Of a DNA stretch of 64,000 bases, positions 36,542 through 48,804 are shown piece by piece. Below the pieces are notes generated by a model, which was not told the DNA's origin, made no database searches, and saw only the letters and a list, made by a program, of their open reading frames with translations. Position numbers and translations under genes: made by a program. Every line of letters starts with the position of its first letter. Position 1 is the stretch's first letter. The stretch comes from Maylandia zebra. Its lineage: Eukaryota > Chordata > Actinopteri > Cichliformes > Cichlidae. Location: contig NC_135177.1 in the NCBI RefSeq assembly GCF_041146795.1, positions 17,814,560 to 17,878,559 on the forward strand, read 5' to 3'.

Positions 36542-37153
36542 TATTATACACAGTAAGTTGACAAGTAAATAGATTTCACTTCAATAGAGTTGTTGGTAAT
36601 ACCAAAATTAGCTTCATAGTTTTAGAGCCAAGTATTTTTTTATATTTTACCACTAGCATTGTTAGCTCAACGGTAGCCTTCAACCTTTTCTACAAGATAT
36701 TGGAGTGATACAAACAGATGCTTCTCAAGGGCACAAGAAATGGAGCTCACGTTCATTTACTCACCCAGACAAGTTTCGAGGCATTTGGAGTTGTTCAGAA
36801 GGAATTTTAAAGGTCCTATATCATGTAAAATCAACTTTTTGGAGCTTTTAAACACATTTTAATGTTATTTCCTTAGATTAAAAACCCTCCAGAGTGGTTT
36901 TTGGCTTAATTCAGGCATTTCTTAGTTGTCTCAGTGAATCCTTTCCCCATAACCGTGGCTCAGCTCTCTCTTGCAAAACGACTGACTCGTAACATTGGGA
37001 TTAAAATTTCTTTCTAACAACTCCAAATGCCTTGAAATTTTTCTGGGTGAATAAATGAACGTTTTCCATTCTAGAAATAAGACCACACTGGGGAAAAAGG
37101 GAAGAAAAAAAAAAACGGAAGTTTTCCTTTAAATATTTAAGAGATTATCTTAC
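36542..37153 (-). other. Intron sequence of the SAMD3-like gene
   Basis: No gene or element termini recognised. Two stretches, about 36770-36800 and 37000-37060, are partly complementary (words around CAAATGCCTTGAAATTT and GAGGCATTTGGAGTTGTT) and could be a decayed inverted repeat. Confidence 0.4.
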
Positions 37154-38155
37154 CTGTTCTTTCAAGAAGAGAGCTGGCCATCTGAGCTGCATTTCCTTGA
37201 CCAAGGGCTGCATCTCCACAACTTCTTTCCTCCTGAGAGAGAATGTGATGTCCATCTTTTGGGTGATGAGTGCCATGTTCTTATCCCTCTTCTTCATTTC
37301 ATCTTCCAAAATGCATCTTTCATTTTCAAGAGACTCATCATTGTAGTTTTCTGGGCCATCAGGGATAAAGTTGACTTCACCTCGCTTTGGTTTCTTTAAG
37401 GAAAATCTATTTGAGCAACTGTCATCTTCTTCCCCTCTTCTTTTTCGATTGACTGCAACTTCACTACATCCAGCTTGACTTAGCTTGGAACGGTAGTTGC
37501 CAAGCTTGAACTTAATGCTTGTTGCCCAACCATCATATCCTGTGCCATTGCCAGGCTCTTTGAGGCAGGGATGTTTGGAAACTAGCTCCTGTGCAACAGA
37601 TGTTATTTCATTCTTGTCAGGGTACGCTTTGATTGCAAACATTTCTTGTGCCAGCTTGTCTAGAATTTCCATCTTGATGTCTCTTGTTACACTTAAATTT
37701 GCCCCTGCTTTCTTATATACCTCATTGCCCTTGTGAAGTTTTAACGCTACATCATAGGAAAAGGTTGGGATAGGAAATGGATTTGGCCACTGTGAAGTGC
37801 TACGCATGTAGGTCTTTGTGGATGAGGATGGGCTGAAAGAAGATGCTGAACTCACACTGGCTGTATCAATAGATGAGATAGCGCTATGATCAGATGGAGT
37901 CTGTGGTGGCGAGGCTGATGCATTTTCCTCCCAAATGAGGTGCAACACTGCCCGTCCAGCAGGTAGCTCCTTAATATCCATCAGGTTGCAAAGTGCGTTC
38001 CCAAAATCTGGGTCTTCATATTGTATTGCAAAGTCACCTTCAAGTCCAAGCTTTGCTTGTAGTTCATCTTGAAGCTGCTTCACAGATTCTGGAACAGTGG
38101 ACAGTTGGATTTTTCTGATAAGTTTTGGACTGACGTGGACTCGCAGTAACAGGGC
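37154..38155 (-). CDS. SAMD3-like transposon gene, large internal exon
   Basis: 334 codons in phase 0 between a GTCTTCACAG acceptor and a CAG|GTAAGA donor. It starts A-L-L-L-R-V-H-V-S-P, followed by a PB1/ubiquitin-like region (about residues 1-75). A Ser-rich linker comes next, then a domain with G-Y-D-G-W-A-T-S-I-K-F-K-L and a K-K-P-K-R-G-E-V-N-F-I-P block, and a helical part ending W-P-A-L-F-L-K-E-Q. This order matches teleost proteins annotated as SAMD3-like, a family present in many copies and tied to a DNA transposon. The preceding exon ends with ATG|GTATGT at about 38240. That ATG could start a separate protein (M-A-L-L-L-R-V), or the frame could continue from the transposase upstream. 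No stop or frameshift is present here. Confidence 0.75.
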
Positions 38156-38239
38156 CTGTGAAGACAAACCAAAAAAGGGCGCAATTCTAAATAATTGACA
38201 AATTCAAAGTAATCAACTGAAAACTATTTAAGAATAATA

Positions 38240-40899
38240 CATACCATCACTTTCAATGCAGGAGGCACGTAACAGGTGTCACCATCAGTTGTCCATCTAC
38301 GCAGTATTCAGCTAAAGGGTGGTAATCATTCAAATCTTCTGGGTCAAGTATTTCCAGATCTTTGTAGCTGCTGTCAAGCCGATATGATCTGTAGTGTTCC
38401 ATAAACCAAGAGGAGAGCTTTGTAGCAACAAATGACACTTTCCCAGAGTCTACCAAAATGTTCAGTATCTTGTAGAATTCAGGTAGTCCACTCAGTTGTC
38501 CTGATGAAATGATCATGCCTTTAACATACTGGGTCCCATACAGATAAACACATTTAGCAAATGACACAGCTTTTACCTGTGGATATTTCAGTTTCAAGCA
38601 CTTCTGAAGATTTTCATTCAAGAAACAGATGTCAACTGTGTCAATATTATCAACATGCACACTTGGTTTAAAAAGACTGTGACCATCTAAGAAGTATGCC
38701 ATCATTTGTTGATGCTTTGAAGAAAGTGTTAGTAGTATATTCTTAAAGCATTGGACATCATGCACAGTTTTCTTGAAAAAGTTGTGCTTGGATTCAAATC
38801 GAATAGTCCACAAATCAACTAAGGGACCAAAACAACGCACAAGATGACTATAATGTTCAATATAGTGGTGTTTTGGCTTCAAATTAAAATCAGGAAAAGT
38901 CTCTATTAGTAATCGTCGATGATCCAATATTTTGGTGTCCAAGTATGACAATATTTCTTCTGATAGAGTTGTCGAGACAATTTCAACAAGCTCCTTAAGG
39001 TCCATCAATACTTCCCAAGATGGCTCATGTTCTGGTATACAGGTCCCAATGATAAAAGGCAGCAAACGCAAAAGTGTCCAGTTTTCATGTCCATTGCCAC
39101 TCACTCTTCCTGTTCCAAAACTGGCTTTTGTAATTCGTTGTGGCTTGTTGAGCTTATCAGAGAATTTATATGGAAATGATTTTATACGTTTGTTTAGTCC
39201 TTCAAATGTAATAAAACCCTTTCTGATTAAATCTTGAAGACACAAACACAATTCCACAGGGACAACACCTTCAAAGAAATCATGTAATATATCTGGAGGA
39301 AATCCAGTGACTGGATGAAAATAGGACAACGCACTTAAGGCACAGGAACCTTTGACACCACACACACTTTGTCTTTGACCATCCTCAAGCTCTTCTAGAA
39401 AAATGTTATGCTGTTCCACAGTTCTTAATGGAAATTCTGTAGGATCAAGAGCTGCAATCTGATGTTTATCAATACTACAAAATCGACAAAATTTGTCGAC
39501 ATTAAAGGACTCCAAAAAGCCTGCAAGGCTGTGAGCCCCAAGGTTATCTGCACAGACACAAAATACAGTTCCCTTTAAAAAAAACTATTTAAAGATTCAA
39601 CATACACCCCTGTGCTTTCAAGACATTTTAAATCCTCAATGAGTGGATAAAGAAAAGCATCATACCCAAACTGTTTAACGTCTACACTTTTACCAAGAAG
39701 AGCAAGCTGTATTGAGTGTAATGTAGAACGAAACCTTGCAGATAAGTTGAGTACAACCCAATAGACAGCAGTTATTTTATGAATTTTTCGAGATGTTCCT
39801 AAAGGGTTGCATATTTCAAAGTCGTCAATATACAAAGCTAAACTAATGCAAGTATCTTGCAATCCTAAAAGCTTGTTGTTTTTGAAATACTGCCCATCTC
39901 TAAATGATCTGTAACCTTCACTAATTTCTTTATCAAATGCTAACTTTTCAAAGAAACTTTTCTCTTTCAATAAGTTCTCCAAGACCTGGTTTACCTGAGA
40001 CATAAACAAATGTATTTCTAGTTCTCGCTTTGTAGATGTACTCTGTAGGCTCAATTACATGAAAATTATTCTTGAAATAAATATTTCTCTTGTAATCAGT
40101 AGATAATGCACCTTTTGGTTCTGTTGAGATAATTAATGGGTTGGTTTTGAAAAGTGCATCATTTATATTTTTAATTACATCATCATCTGCCTCAATGTTC
40201 TGTTCAGCAAGCACCTGTTTGATTCTTTGAAATGAATGAACCTGAGAAAATTTTAAAATGTCACTAATTTCCTCAATAATTCTCTGCAAAGCACTTTTAG
40301 AAACATGTAACAATGTTTGCATGCATAGAAAAAGTCTAGCTATTTTATGTTCAAGACATTGGTAATCTACAAACTCATTGTCCTCTTTATCACTTGATGC
40401 TACACCTGAACCACTTGGTAATGTCTCTGGCTCCTGAGAGGGATTTAAGGATTTATCAGGGGAGCTACTTTCACTAGGACATGCATTTGCATGAGAAATC
40501 AGTCTAATACAGTTTTTTATATCTTTTGAGTTTGTGCTTTCTGCTTGTGTGTGACGTAAAGGTTGATAAATTGTTGGTAGCATAGTCACATTTTTGGAAA
40601 GGACAGGATACAGTCTGATTTTTTTTTAAGTGCCTTAAAATATGTGAAATAAATGTATGCTGTGAGCAGTTTTCCTTAAATTCACAAAAATCACAAAAAA
40701 ATGTTGAGATCTCCTGCCTTTTCTTAGCCCTGTTGTGTGATCTGCTGAGGTGAGACTTCAATGCCCCTCGTGTCCTGAACGAACAGACGCAGTCACTGTA
40801 AACACAGGGCAAATGAAATCCTCTTCTATGTCGTAGCTGGTGATGTCTTAAGAGTACTTCTTGGCTTGAACAGACAAAAGAGCAGAACTGGCACTGCAT
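38240..40899 (-). pseudogene. C2H2 finger / DDE-type transposase gene with frameshifts
   Basis: Reading the minus strand, the first part has C2H2 fingers (C-Q-F-C-S-F-V-C, C-V-Y-S-D-C-V-C, F-F-C-D-F-C-E-F, C-P-F-Q-K-C-D-Y). The middle has Y-I-D-D-F-E-I-C-N-P-L-G followed by A-D-N-L-G-A-H-S. The last part has G-V-K-G-S-C-A-L-S-A-L and G-F-P-P-D-I-L-H-D-F-F-E-G, G-N-G-H-E-N-W and P-K-H-H-Y-I-E-H-Y. These motifs resemble CMC/Tnp2-like transposases, with candidate catalytic acids in D-D-F, A-D-N and P-P-D; the superfamily is not certain. The frame is broken at about four points: near 40520 (A6 run), near 39990, at the T8 run near 39580 and near 38270. Each break is a one-base change with long open frames between. 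It could be young decay or consensus error. The downstream SAMD3-like exons stay open. Confidence 0.7.
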
Positions 40900-43800
40900 A
40901 CAAAAGCTATAATGAGAAGAGAGGAGAGGACAGTGTCAACAATTCAAAAGAAACCTGAATTAATCTCAAATTACCAAAGTTACATTACCTGATAATGTGT
41001 TTGGGGCGGGGAGCAGGCACTCCTGTTCTGATTCCTCTCCTTACCAACTCCTCATCAGTCCCTCATAAATCAGGACAAGCAGTGGTCTGGAGTTGGCTTT
41101 TAATTCTCTAAATAAATAAAAATAGCAATTAGTTTTAAAATAAAATGCCAGCTTCCTGACATTACTTAAGAATTTTTTTCTCCTGTCCTAATTTTTTTGG
41201 CTCACTAAAGTGAGCTGATTCTGCCTTGTAAAATGCCATGTGAAACACAGTAAAACAAATAATTTACAAAACATACATTACATCAAATGTTTAATTTATT
41301 TAATTTATTATTAACAAATTGTATTCTACATGGAATGCACCAACAGTATACTGGGATGTATTATGTAAGCAAAGGATAATTGTGTGTGATTGGTTTTACA
41401 ACTTAGAATGACAAACATTGGATTGAGAGTATGAGTGGGATAAAACTCCTGAAGCATCTGTTTAAATTATCAGTGCATTTATTAATGGTGCTCAATAAAT
41501 AAACCAAAACAATGTTGTTTTGTGCATAACAAAAAGCTCACAATTGTGCAGTCAAAATGTAAAATAAAAGATGCTGAGCATAATAACAAAGACAGATTTT
41601 GCAGCTGCTCTGTTTCCAAGTTCTACTGCGCAACTGACAGCCTGGAGTTTGAAATCCTCTTTGTAACCGTGTCTCTTACAGGTGCCATTTATGGTCCTTA
41701 CACACATAATATGGTAATATTACGTTGAAGCAGAGTACGTATCACTCTGCGAGGCTCCTCGGTAGCCGTAATGCTCCAACAATCCATCAAGCAGTGCAGC
41801 TTCATAGCTTACCAAAGTCGTACCAAAACATTTGACATTTTTTTAAGCTGTGTACCACATAAAATTGGTTCGAGGTCAGTAAGCACAACCAGAATTCATA
41901 CATAAGGCAGACTGTCGATTTTTGAGATGAAAGGATTTTAGGCCGTGCGTCAACGCGTTAGCCCGGTTAGCTCACTAACGCCACCCAGCCCCACGCACGG
42001 GGTGATCCGCGGTAACTAGTTAACGGAGATTTGCCCCGTTAATGCAGTTATGGCATTAACTTTACGCTGACAGCACTAAAATAGTAATCTTCAAATGTTT
42101 TCTTTTTACCGACCAGCTCCTCTTTGATAGCTGCCGTGTCCATCTTGTCGTTGCCTGCAGGTGAAGCGATGGGGGAGGGGGAGTTGTGTTCAGTGAAGGA
42201 GAGAGGCGGAGTAACACAGCGTAGAGACAAAAGTGGACGAAAGAGAGGCAAACTTGCGGCTCCACGAGTATAATTATAATGTAACAGACTATATCGATAT
42301 AAACGATATTGTCACATCTCATATTTCATTTAGTTCATTTAGTGGAGCTCGCTGGCCATGAGGACTCCACCACCCCGTTCACACAGAAACTAAAGCACAC
42401 ATTTTATTGGCTAGATGTGATTCGAACAAATTAAGACATAGCAGCAGGCGCCCCCGAATTTTATTTTATTTAAATAGCGGCGGGGGGTTGCTGCCGTTGG
42501 TCATGAGTGAGCCAGCCTATTTTGTTTCGTTAGGTGGTATGGCGGCCACAGACTGCACTTCATGAAATACGCATAGGGGGTGTCGCGGAGGCTTGTCAGA
42601 TATGAGCGCGCCTCTTTAGTAGCGAAGTTTGTCGGATTTTCATTGTTTTGTGACATGGCACGTAGTTTGTGACATGGAATCTTAAATGATATAGTAAACA
42701 CATACCCATAAGCCACAAGGCCTCTTAGCCAAGAAAGTAATGCTATGCTAAGTTTCGGAAAAATACGAAGAACTTCAGTTGTGATATTTCTAAAAGACAA
42801 ATTGAGACTGTTCAAACATATACTGTCTGATATAATAAAAGAAACATTACTTGCCTTTAGAAACTTGAGATGAACGATCTATCCAGCTCCTGGTATAAAA
42901 AGCCTCACGTTCTCATTAAGGCAGACGGCCAGGTGGCTTTCAGTCCTTGCAAAAGCGCAAAGTAGACCCCGTAGCATCCAAAAATATGAGATGCGCATGC
43001 GTACTCAGGCACAGAAAGGCGCCAATAGCTTCAACTCATGTAAAACTTGAATTCATTCATTTTGCCAGCAATAAATTTCATCTGAGACCAACTTTTGCTC
43101 CAAAACGTTAAATGATTAGTTGAAACCCTTAATGTATTTGAGTTTATGGGCCAACTGAACTTTTATTGTTGAATTGTGAAAGAAATGACTGTAAGCTCAA
43201 CAACTGCAAGTTTGATTTTTTACAGTGTTGTTGCTTTAATTAATTTATTATCAACACCAATATAAAATTATGCACAAAAGAAATGACTAATGTTAAAAAA
43301 ACCCTGTGGTTTTATTTATATATGTTTATATATAAATATATACCGTGCCCCTAGAGACAAAGCACGTACAAACTCCAAAACACGTACAAATTCCAAAGCA
43401 CGTACAAAGCTACCTAGATCACTTAAATTACATAATTGAAAGCATATGTGTATTGTCTGTGTATTTATACACAAACTAAACAGCAGTGACTTTTGTAGGG
43501 TCACTGACGTTGTTAGCTGGTATATAATGATGTGCTAGGTGATCGCTAGTGACATAGCTATTGTGGTTTGTGTATCTATACACAAACAATCATATATATT
43601 CAAATAATTTAAAAAAAAGTTCATTTACCTGTTACTACCACACACCAAATCATGTCGTTGGTACTTCCTGGCTTGTGTAGCCACTAGGTAACAAAAGCTC
43701 AACACTGCCCCTAACCTGCTATGAGGGGATAGTGCCTGCAACTGAACCTGTGTAAACCATAGTTTTTTTATTTGTTTAACTCTGATACAAGTGCTCCATT

Positions 43801-43902
43801 GAGTTGGAGCTTGGCACAATCTTGTTAGAGGAGGGCGCTCTTTCACCTCTCACTCTTTTGTTCCAGTGGAGCCATAGGTTGAAAGGGCAGAGCACGTCGT
43901 AC
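40900..43902. other. AT-rich region upstream of the transposon gene
   Basis: The first part probably holds the 5' flank or leader of the transposon gene; no boundary repeats were found. Around 41940-42260 is a more GC-rich stretch, which on the minus strand encodes a short K-M-D-T-A-A-I-K-E-E-L-V-like peptide seen in some fish transposons. No complete gene is supported. An 18-bp tandem repeat lies at 43358-43411. Confidence 0.4.
43358..43411. repeat. 18-bp tandem repeat, three units
   Basis: Three units of the form CAAARCACGTACAAAnnC, 18 bp each, with one to three differences between units. Confidence 0.85.
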
Positions 43903-44356
43903 ACCATTGTTGTCTTCTTCAGCGTCAATGTGGAAATCTTTTCACCCTTTGGGTTATTACTGTGTTTGTGGAATCTTCTTGCAATAGCTGGCATGAACCC
44001 AAGTGGCTCGACCTTCGACCTAAACTGCTGTCAAGCTGGTCTGATCAGCACCCGGTCTCCCAGTCTGGGAATTCCCCACCTTGGGAGGATTTCAGCATTC
44101 ACCATGTTATACTCACACATAAGGCCAAGTGTTGGAATTTAATAATCTTTAATACAAATATACCTCATTGTTACGTATCTCACAACTGCTTAATATTTAG
44201 CATCACACACTTGTTTATACTTTATTTCACACGGTTAAGTATTGTAAAGTTTTTTTCACAATTCGGCTGATAAATAAATATAATATTTATTCACCTAGAT
44301 AGTCCTACATTATTTATTTTTAAAAGTGATTATTATTATCCAATGTTTGATGATTT
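43903..44356 (+). repeat. Left copy of 454-bp direct repeat flanking an L1
   Basis: From ACCATTGTTGTC to GATGATTT this copy matches 48805-49258 over 454 bp; by eye I find two substitutions (G/A near 44094 and G/A near 44302) and no indels. It ends exactly where the L1 A-rich tail begins. Its left flank is unique. Confidence 0.95.
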
Positions 44357-44939
44357 GTTTTTTTTGTTTTTTGTTTGCCTGTCCCGTTTGGCTCTTTTGC
44401 CATCAGAATTGTTGTCTAAAGGCAAAGAAAGATGCCCAACGGATTTACTTTACCAAATTGACCATCCCAGCCTTGCTGTAATGGTCCATTTGATTCACCT
44501 TTTATTGTTCATTTTATTTTCACTTACTGAATACGGGACAGACTGGACTGGGGGAAAGAAGGGGAGAAAGAAAGAGGGAAAGAGAAACAGCTGAGAAGAG
44601 GGACGGGGGAGAAGGGCAAAAAACAAAAACCAACAGAATGAGCAGAGAAAAAAAAAAGAAAGAAAGAAAAAAAATGCATATATCGATCACCTGGATCACC
44701 TGCTGAGAAAGAAAAAAGAAAACAAGCAGAAGAGAACAAGAGTAATAGAATAAACAACATCACAATGATATATGGGAATATGACAGTAAATACTAAATAT
44801 TAAACATTATTGTGCAGCACATAAGATCAACAGAACACAGTGTGCTTTGAGGTAGGAGCCAAAAAGGGTGTAGTTTGTGGGTGTGATCACCCGTGTGTAC
44901 ACCTGTGAGCATGGACGCGCTTGTTTTTTTAAAAGGTTC

Positions 44940-47070
44940 CTTCATGTAATGATCTGCTAGAGGGTGTGGGGGGGCCACAGCCCCGTCCTCCAGGGCATGA
45001 AGCAGGTATGGAGGAGATCAAAACTCCAGACATCCAGAGGCCCCCAGAACACAAGAGACCAAGGAAGACCAACAGAGGGGCAGCCGCGCCACTGTCCCAG
45101 AAAGAGCTGAGGAGAGTCCCAGATGAGGGCTCACTCAGCAGCCGCGGAGCAGAAGCCAGGGGGAGTTGCAGTGACGCGCCCGTGAGCTCCGCCGGCAGCC
45201 AGCCGTGCCTGAGTGACCGAGCCCCAGACCGAGAGGCCGAGGGCACCCCACCTCCGAAGTGGCCCGAGCGAGCCCCAGGCTCCAGGCCCCGATAAGCGGC
45301 CGCCAAGGAGTGAGCCGGTGTGTACCTGGACGCCCATCCCCGGACACAAAGAACCGCCAACGCACCGATGTCTGAGGGAGTCCGCCACTGGCAGGGAAGT
45401 GGTGGTAGGGGGAGATAGGCCTCCAAACCTTGGAGGGCCTAAGATGTCCCCAGAGAGGTGGCGCCTGACACCCAACCTGACATATAGACACAGAAATACA
45501 GGCACACACATATACAAACATCCATTCCCACCCTCATGCTCTCATATGCACTTACTCCACACTCAACCAACGTGGAGACAGACATAAAGAGACGCTGTAC
45601 ACACGATCACACTCCCCAAGCGTACTCTACAAACCGGGTCTAGGTACCCTTGCCCCTGGAGGGGGAACTGCACCCAGACCCAGGTGGTGTTACCCTTTTC
45701 CCTGCGGTGGGGGGAGGCAGACCGCCCCGACTCCGCAGCAGCAGGGAGGCCCCACACTCCAGACCGCAGTCGGACGGCCAACTCCTCCTCCTAGCCCCCC
45801 CGCTCCAGCAGGTCGCAGAGAATGGGGGTGAGAGAAGACTCCAAACCTCCCTCCACCCGCTCATTGTAGTGTTGATGCATGTGTGTTCTAAGGTGCATTT
45901 AAAACCCAGGAGTGCATGGAGCTACCTGCCAGAGAGCAGCAGGTAAGCGCATGGTCCCTCCTGCTAGCCCTCAATGTCTACGTGTATGTAACCTTGAGAG
46001 GTGGGCAATGACGCCAGGGGTGGGGTGTACACCCTGATGGTACTTTGGATTCCGTGTATCGTGCCCACCCCCAAGATCCTATATGTATGTGTAATGAGAG
46101 TGTGAGTAATGTGAATGTCTAAGTTGTGGGATAAAATTGAGGCAGAGGCAGCCAAAAGGGGACAGGGGGGGGGGGGGGGGGGGGTAGCCTCCTCTGCACC
46201 CTGGTGACATACCCCTACTCCAAGGTCCTGCACGTGTGGGTGGTTGTGGTGGAGCGGGAAGAGGGAGGCAGCTTGAGATGGGGAGGGAAGGAAGGGAGGG
46301 GCAAGTGACCCCTCCCTGGGGCCAGCTCCCCCGCTGACCCCAGTAGGCACCCCCATACTCCGCGACCTGCCAGGGAAAGGGGGCCCAGGCCCATCCAGAC
46401 CGGGGCCCAGCGCAGCAGCGCCTCCCGGCCCCACAGAGCCCGGGACAGTCCACCCAACCCCACCACAGAGAAAACTGCACCCACCCCACCATCCACTCAT
46501 CTTCCAGACTACATAAGACAATAAACACCCAGGCTGAGATCTTCCTCCACCTCTCCTGTATCTCCCCCTCCTGCAGGGAGAGCTCCCGAGGAGAGGAAAG
46601 CTCCTGCAAGATGTGACAATCTCCCCCACCAGTTGAAGAGCCCCCCAGGTGGCTCGATGCACCGGCGGCACCCTGCTCCAGGGCTGGGCCCCCATGCACC
46701 CACCCGCCCACAACCCCGGCAACACACCAACCAGGACCCAAGCCCCCGAGGCCCGGCCCGGGCCCCAGACCAGAGACGGAGCGCCCCCAGAACCTCACGC
46801 CCATCCCGGACCCACCCAGGGGCAGCCAGGCTACCAGGTCAGTAACCCACGTCCGTCAGCACAGACCCTCCCCTAGCCCCGCTGCACGCAGCCGCGAGGA
46901 AACAGTCACCTGAGAGCCAACAGAGCCCCTAACCGGACATGACCGCTACCCCGGGTTGAGCCCCCCAAGGAAGATGCCTCCGGGGAACCCCCCGACGCCC
47001 TACGCCTGTCCCTACCCCCACACCAATCACAACAGTGAAGGCGGGACCAAACTATGACCCCCCACCCCCA
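44940..47070 (-). other. GC-rich 3' UTR of the L1 element
   Basis: Very GC-rich against an AT-rich background, with long open frames in several frames that reflect composition only. It carries a 20-G run (46165-46184), which is a C run on the L1 sense strand. No coding motif was recognised. Similar GC-rich L1 3' ends are common in teleost genomes. Confidence 0.65.
46165..46184 (+). repeat. G20 homopolymer
   Basis: 20 consecutive G on the plus strand, within GC-rich sequence that has further G-runs, so quadruplex formation is plausible. Confidence 0.95.
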
Positions 47071-48804
47071 CTAGGTGATGGAGCTGATCAAAGGAGCCCA
47101 GAGCAATTGATCTGATGTGGTGGCAGAGGCTGTATCAAGACTAATGTAATCTAATAGATAATTTCTATATTGGTTAGAATTAAGATTATTTTTATTTTTC
47201 CAGTTCATGAGGACTGTTTTCTTGGCTATGCATAGGGCAGTGAAAACCATATGGGCGATATTCTTTTCTGAAGTGACATTATCTAAGCTGCCCAACAAAC
47301 ACACTAAGGGGGAAGTTGGAATGTTACATTTCAGACACTTCGATAAGTCTTCACATATCTCGCGCCAAAACTTCTGAACTGGTGGACAGAACCAAAGAGC
47401 GTGGATATAATTGTCCGGTGAATTGGTTTGGCAGTGTGAGCAGTTGTTGGTAGACGTATAGTGCACCTGTATAGAGTGACCTGTATAGTGCACTCTATGT
47501 AATATTTTGTATTGAATTAATTGAAGACTGGGATTTCTAATTAGATGAAAGGTTTTTAAGCAAATCTGAGACCAGAAGTTTAGGTCTAAGTTAACTGATA
47601 AATCCGCTTCCCATTTTGCAATAGGAAGTGATATTGATTCATCTGTTTTAGAAAGCATTCTGTATATTTTGGATAGTAATTTGGGGGTTTTAAGAGTAAG
47701 AAATTGAACCACACTTGGTGGTGTTTGTAGTTCAACTTGACCCGGTTTAAATTTCTTTTTTACTATGGATTTAATTTGTTGATATTCTAAAAATCTTTTC
47801 TTGTTTATCCCATATTGTGTAACTAGTCCGTCAAATGAGATAAATTCTGTTCCTTCTAGTATATGTTCTAAATATTTGATTCCTTTACCACTCCAATCTG
47901 AAAAGTTTATCATATTATTGTTTTGTAATATGTCAGGGTTGTTCCAGATAGGTGTACGTTTGCATGGGATTAATGAAGACGCTGTCAATTTTAGAAACTC
48001 CCACCATGCTGTCAGAGAAGAGCTGATGTTGATGCTTTTAAAGCATTCATGTCGTTGGATGTTTGAGCTGATAAATGGTAGGTCTGAGATCTCTAGATTA
48101 TTGCAAAGTGCTTGTTCTACATCTAACCAAGGTTCATCTAAGAGGGTATGTTTTAGCCATCCTGAGATAAACTGAAGCCTGTTGGCTAAGAAGTAGTGCT
48201 GAAAGTTAGGCAGTTCTAGTCCTCCTTTATCCTTGGTCTTTTGTAGTGTTTTTAAGCTTATACGTGGGGGTTTATTTTTCCAAAGGAATTTGGACATACA
48301 TGAATCTAGCGATCTGAACCAATCTTGTGGCGGTTTAGTTGGGATCATTGAGAATAAATAATTTATTTTTGGTAAGACCATCATTTTTATAGCGGCAACC
48401 CTTCCCATGAGTGATATGGGTAGACATTTCCATCTAGCCAAATCATCTTCTACCTTCTTTAAAAGTGGGATATGGTTTAATTTAGTTAGATCTGCAAGCT
48501 TGGGAGAAACATTAATACCTAAATATTTTATATTTCCCGATTGCAGTGGTGTAGAAGAGGAATTATGGAGGGAGCAATTAATCGGTAGAACTGTAGATTT
48601 TGACCAGTTAATTGAGTAATCTGATATTCTTGCAAAAGAGTTTATCAATTCAATCACCCCAGAGATATTGGTTTGTGAATTCTGGAGAAAGAGTAACACA
48701 TCATCCGCATAAAGGCTGATTTTATGTTCCACGTTCTTGCATTTTATGCCCTTAATTACTGAATTCTGTCTAATTGCTGCTGCTAGTGGTTCAATAAAAA
48801 TTTG
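47071..48804 (-). CDS. L1 ORF2 remnant (end of reverse transcriptase and C-terminus)
   Basis: 577 codons without a stop. It opens at the truncation point with [12 protein letters not shown], then has the catalytic Y-A-D-D ([10 protein letters not shown]). Next come the thumb-like K-Y-L-G-I-N-V and W-K-x-L-P-I-S-L-M-G-R blocks. The C-terminal domain carries C-S-H-C and A-L-W-F-C-P-P-V, a Cys/His-rich motif found in L1-clade ORF2 proteins. The endonuclease and most of the fingers/palm are missing, so it cannot act on its own. There is no native start codon; the frame runs right to the junction. Confidence 0.9.
   Translation of the reverse strand, partial: QIFIEPLAAAIRQNSVIKGIKCKNVEHKISLYADDVLLFLQNSQTNISGVIELINSFARISDYSINWSKSTVLPINCSLHNSSSTPLQSGNIKYLGINVSPKLADLTKLNHIPLLKKVEDDLARWKCLPISLMGRVAAIKMMVLPKINYLFSMIPTKPPQDWFRSLDSCMSKFLWKNKPPRISLKTLQKTKDKGGLELPNFQHYFLANRLQFISGWLKHTLLDEPWLDVEQALCNNLEISDLPFISSNIQRHECFKSINISSSLTAWWEFLKLTASSLIPCKRTPIWNNPDILQNNNMINFSDWSGKGIKYLEHILEGTEFISFDGLVTQYGINKKRFLEYQQIKSIVKKKFKPGQVELQTPPSVVQFLTLKTPKLLSKIYRMLSKTDESISLPIAKWEADLSVNLDLNFWSQICLKTFHLIRNPSLQLIQYKILHRVHYTGHSIQVHYTSTNNCSHCQTNSPDNYIHALWFCPPVQKFWREICEDLSKCLKCNIPTSPLVCLLGSLDNVTSEKNIAHMVFTALCIAKKTVLMNWKNKNNLNSNQYRNYLLDYISLDTASATTSDQLLWAPLISSIT

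Larger units (their letters stand above)
44357..48804 (-). mobile_element. 5'-truncated L1-type LINE, 4.45 kb
   Basis: Minus-strand element. The 5' end is cut inside the reverse transcriptase region, at codon CAA of ORF2. The ORF2 remainder runs to 47071, then a long (about 2.7 kb) GC-rich 3' UTR, a purine-rich stretch near 44550-44720 and a terminal A-rich tail (a T-rich run at 44357-44377 on the plus strand). Both ends abut the 454-bp direct repeats exactly, so these repeats look like the target-site duplication. The intact frame and 99.6% repeat identity point to a recent insertion. Confidence 0.85.

Noticed and set aside
44966-46876. Many long overlapping open frames in the GC-rich block
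   Set aside because: Stops are rare at this base composition; the frames overlap in all directions, are Pro/Gly/Arg-rich without domains, and lie in an L1 3' UTR.
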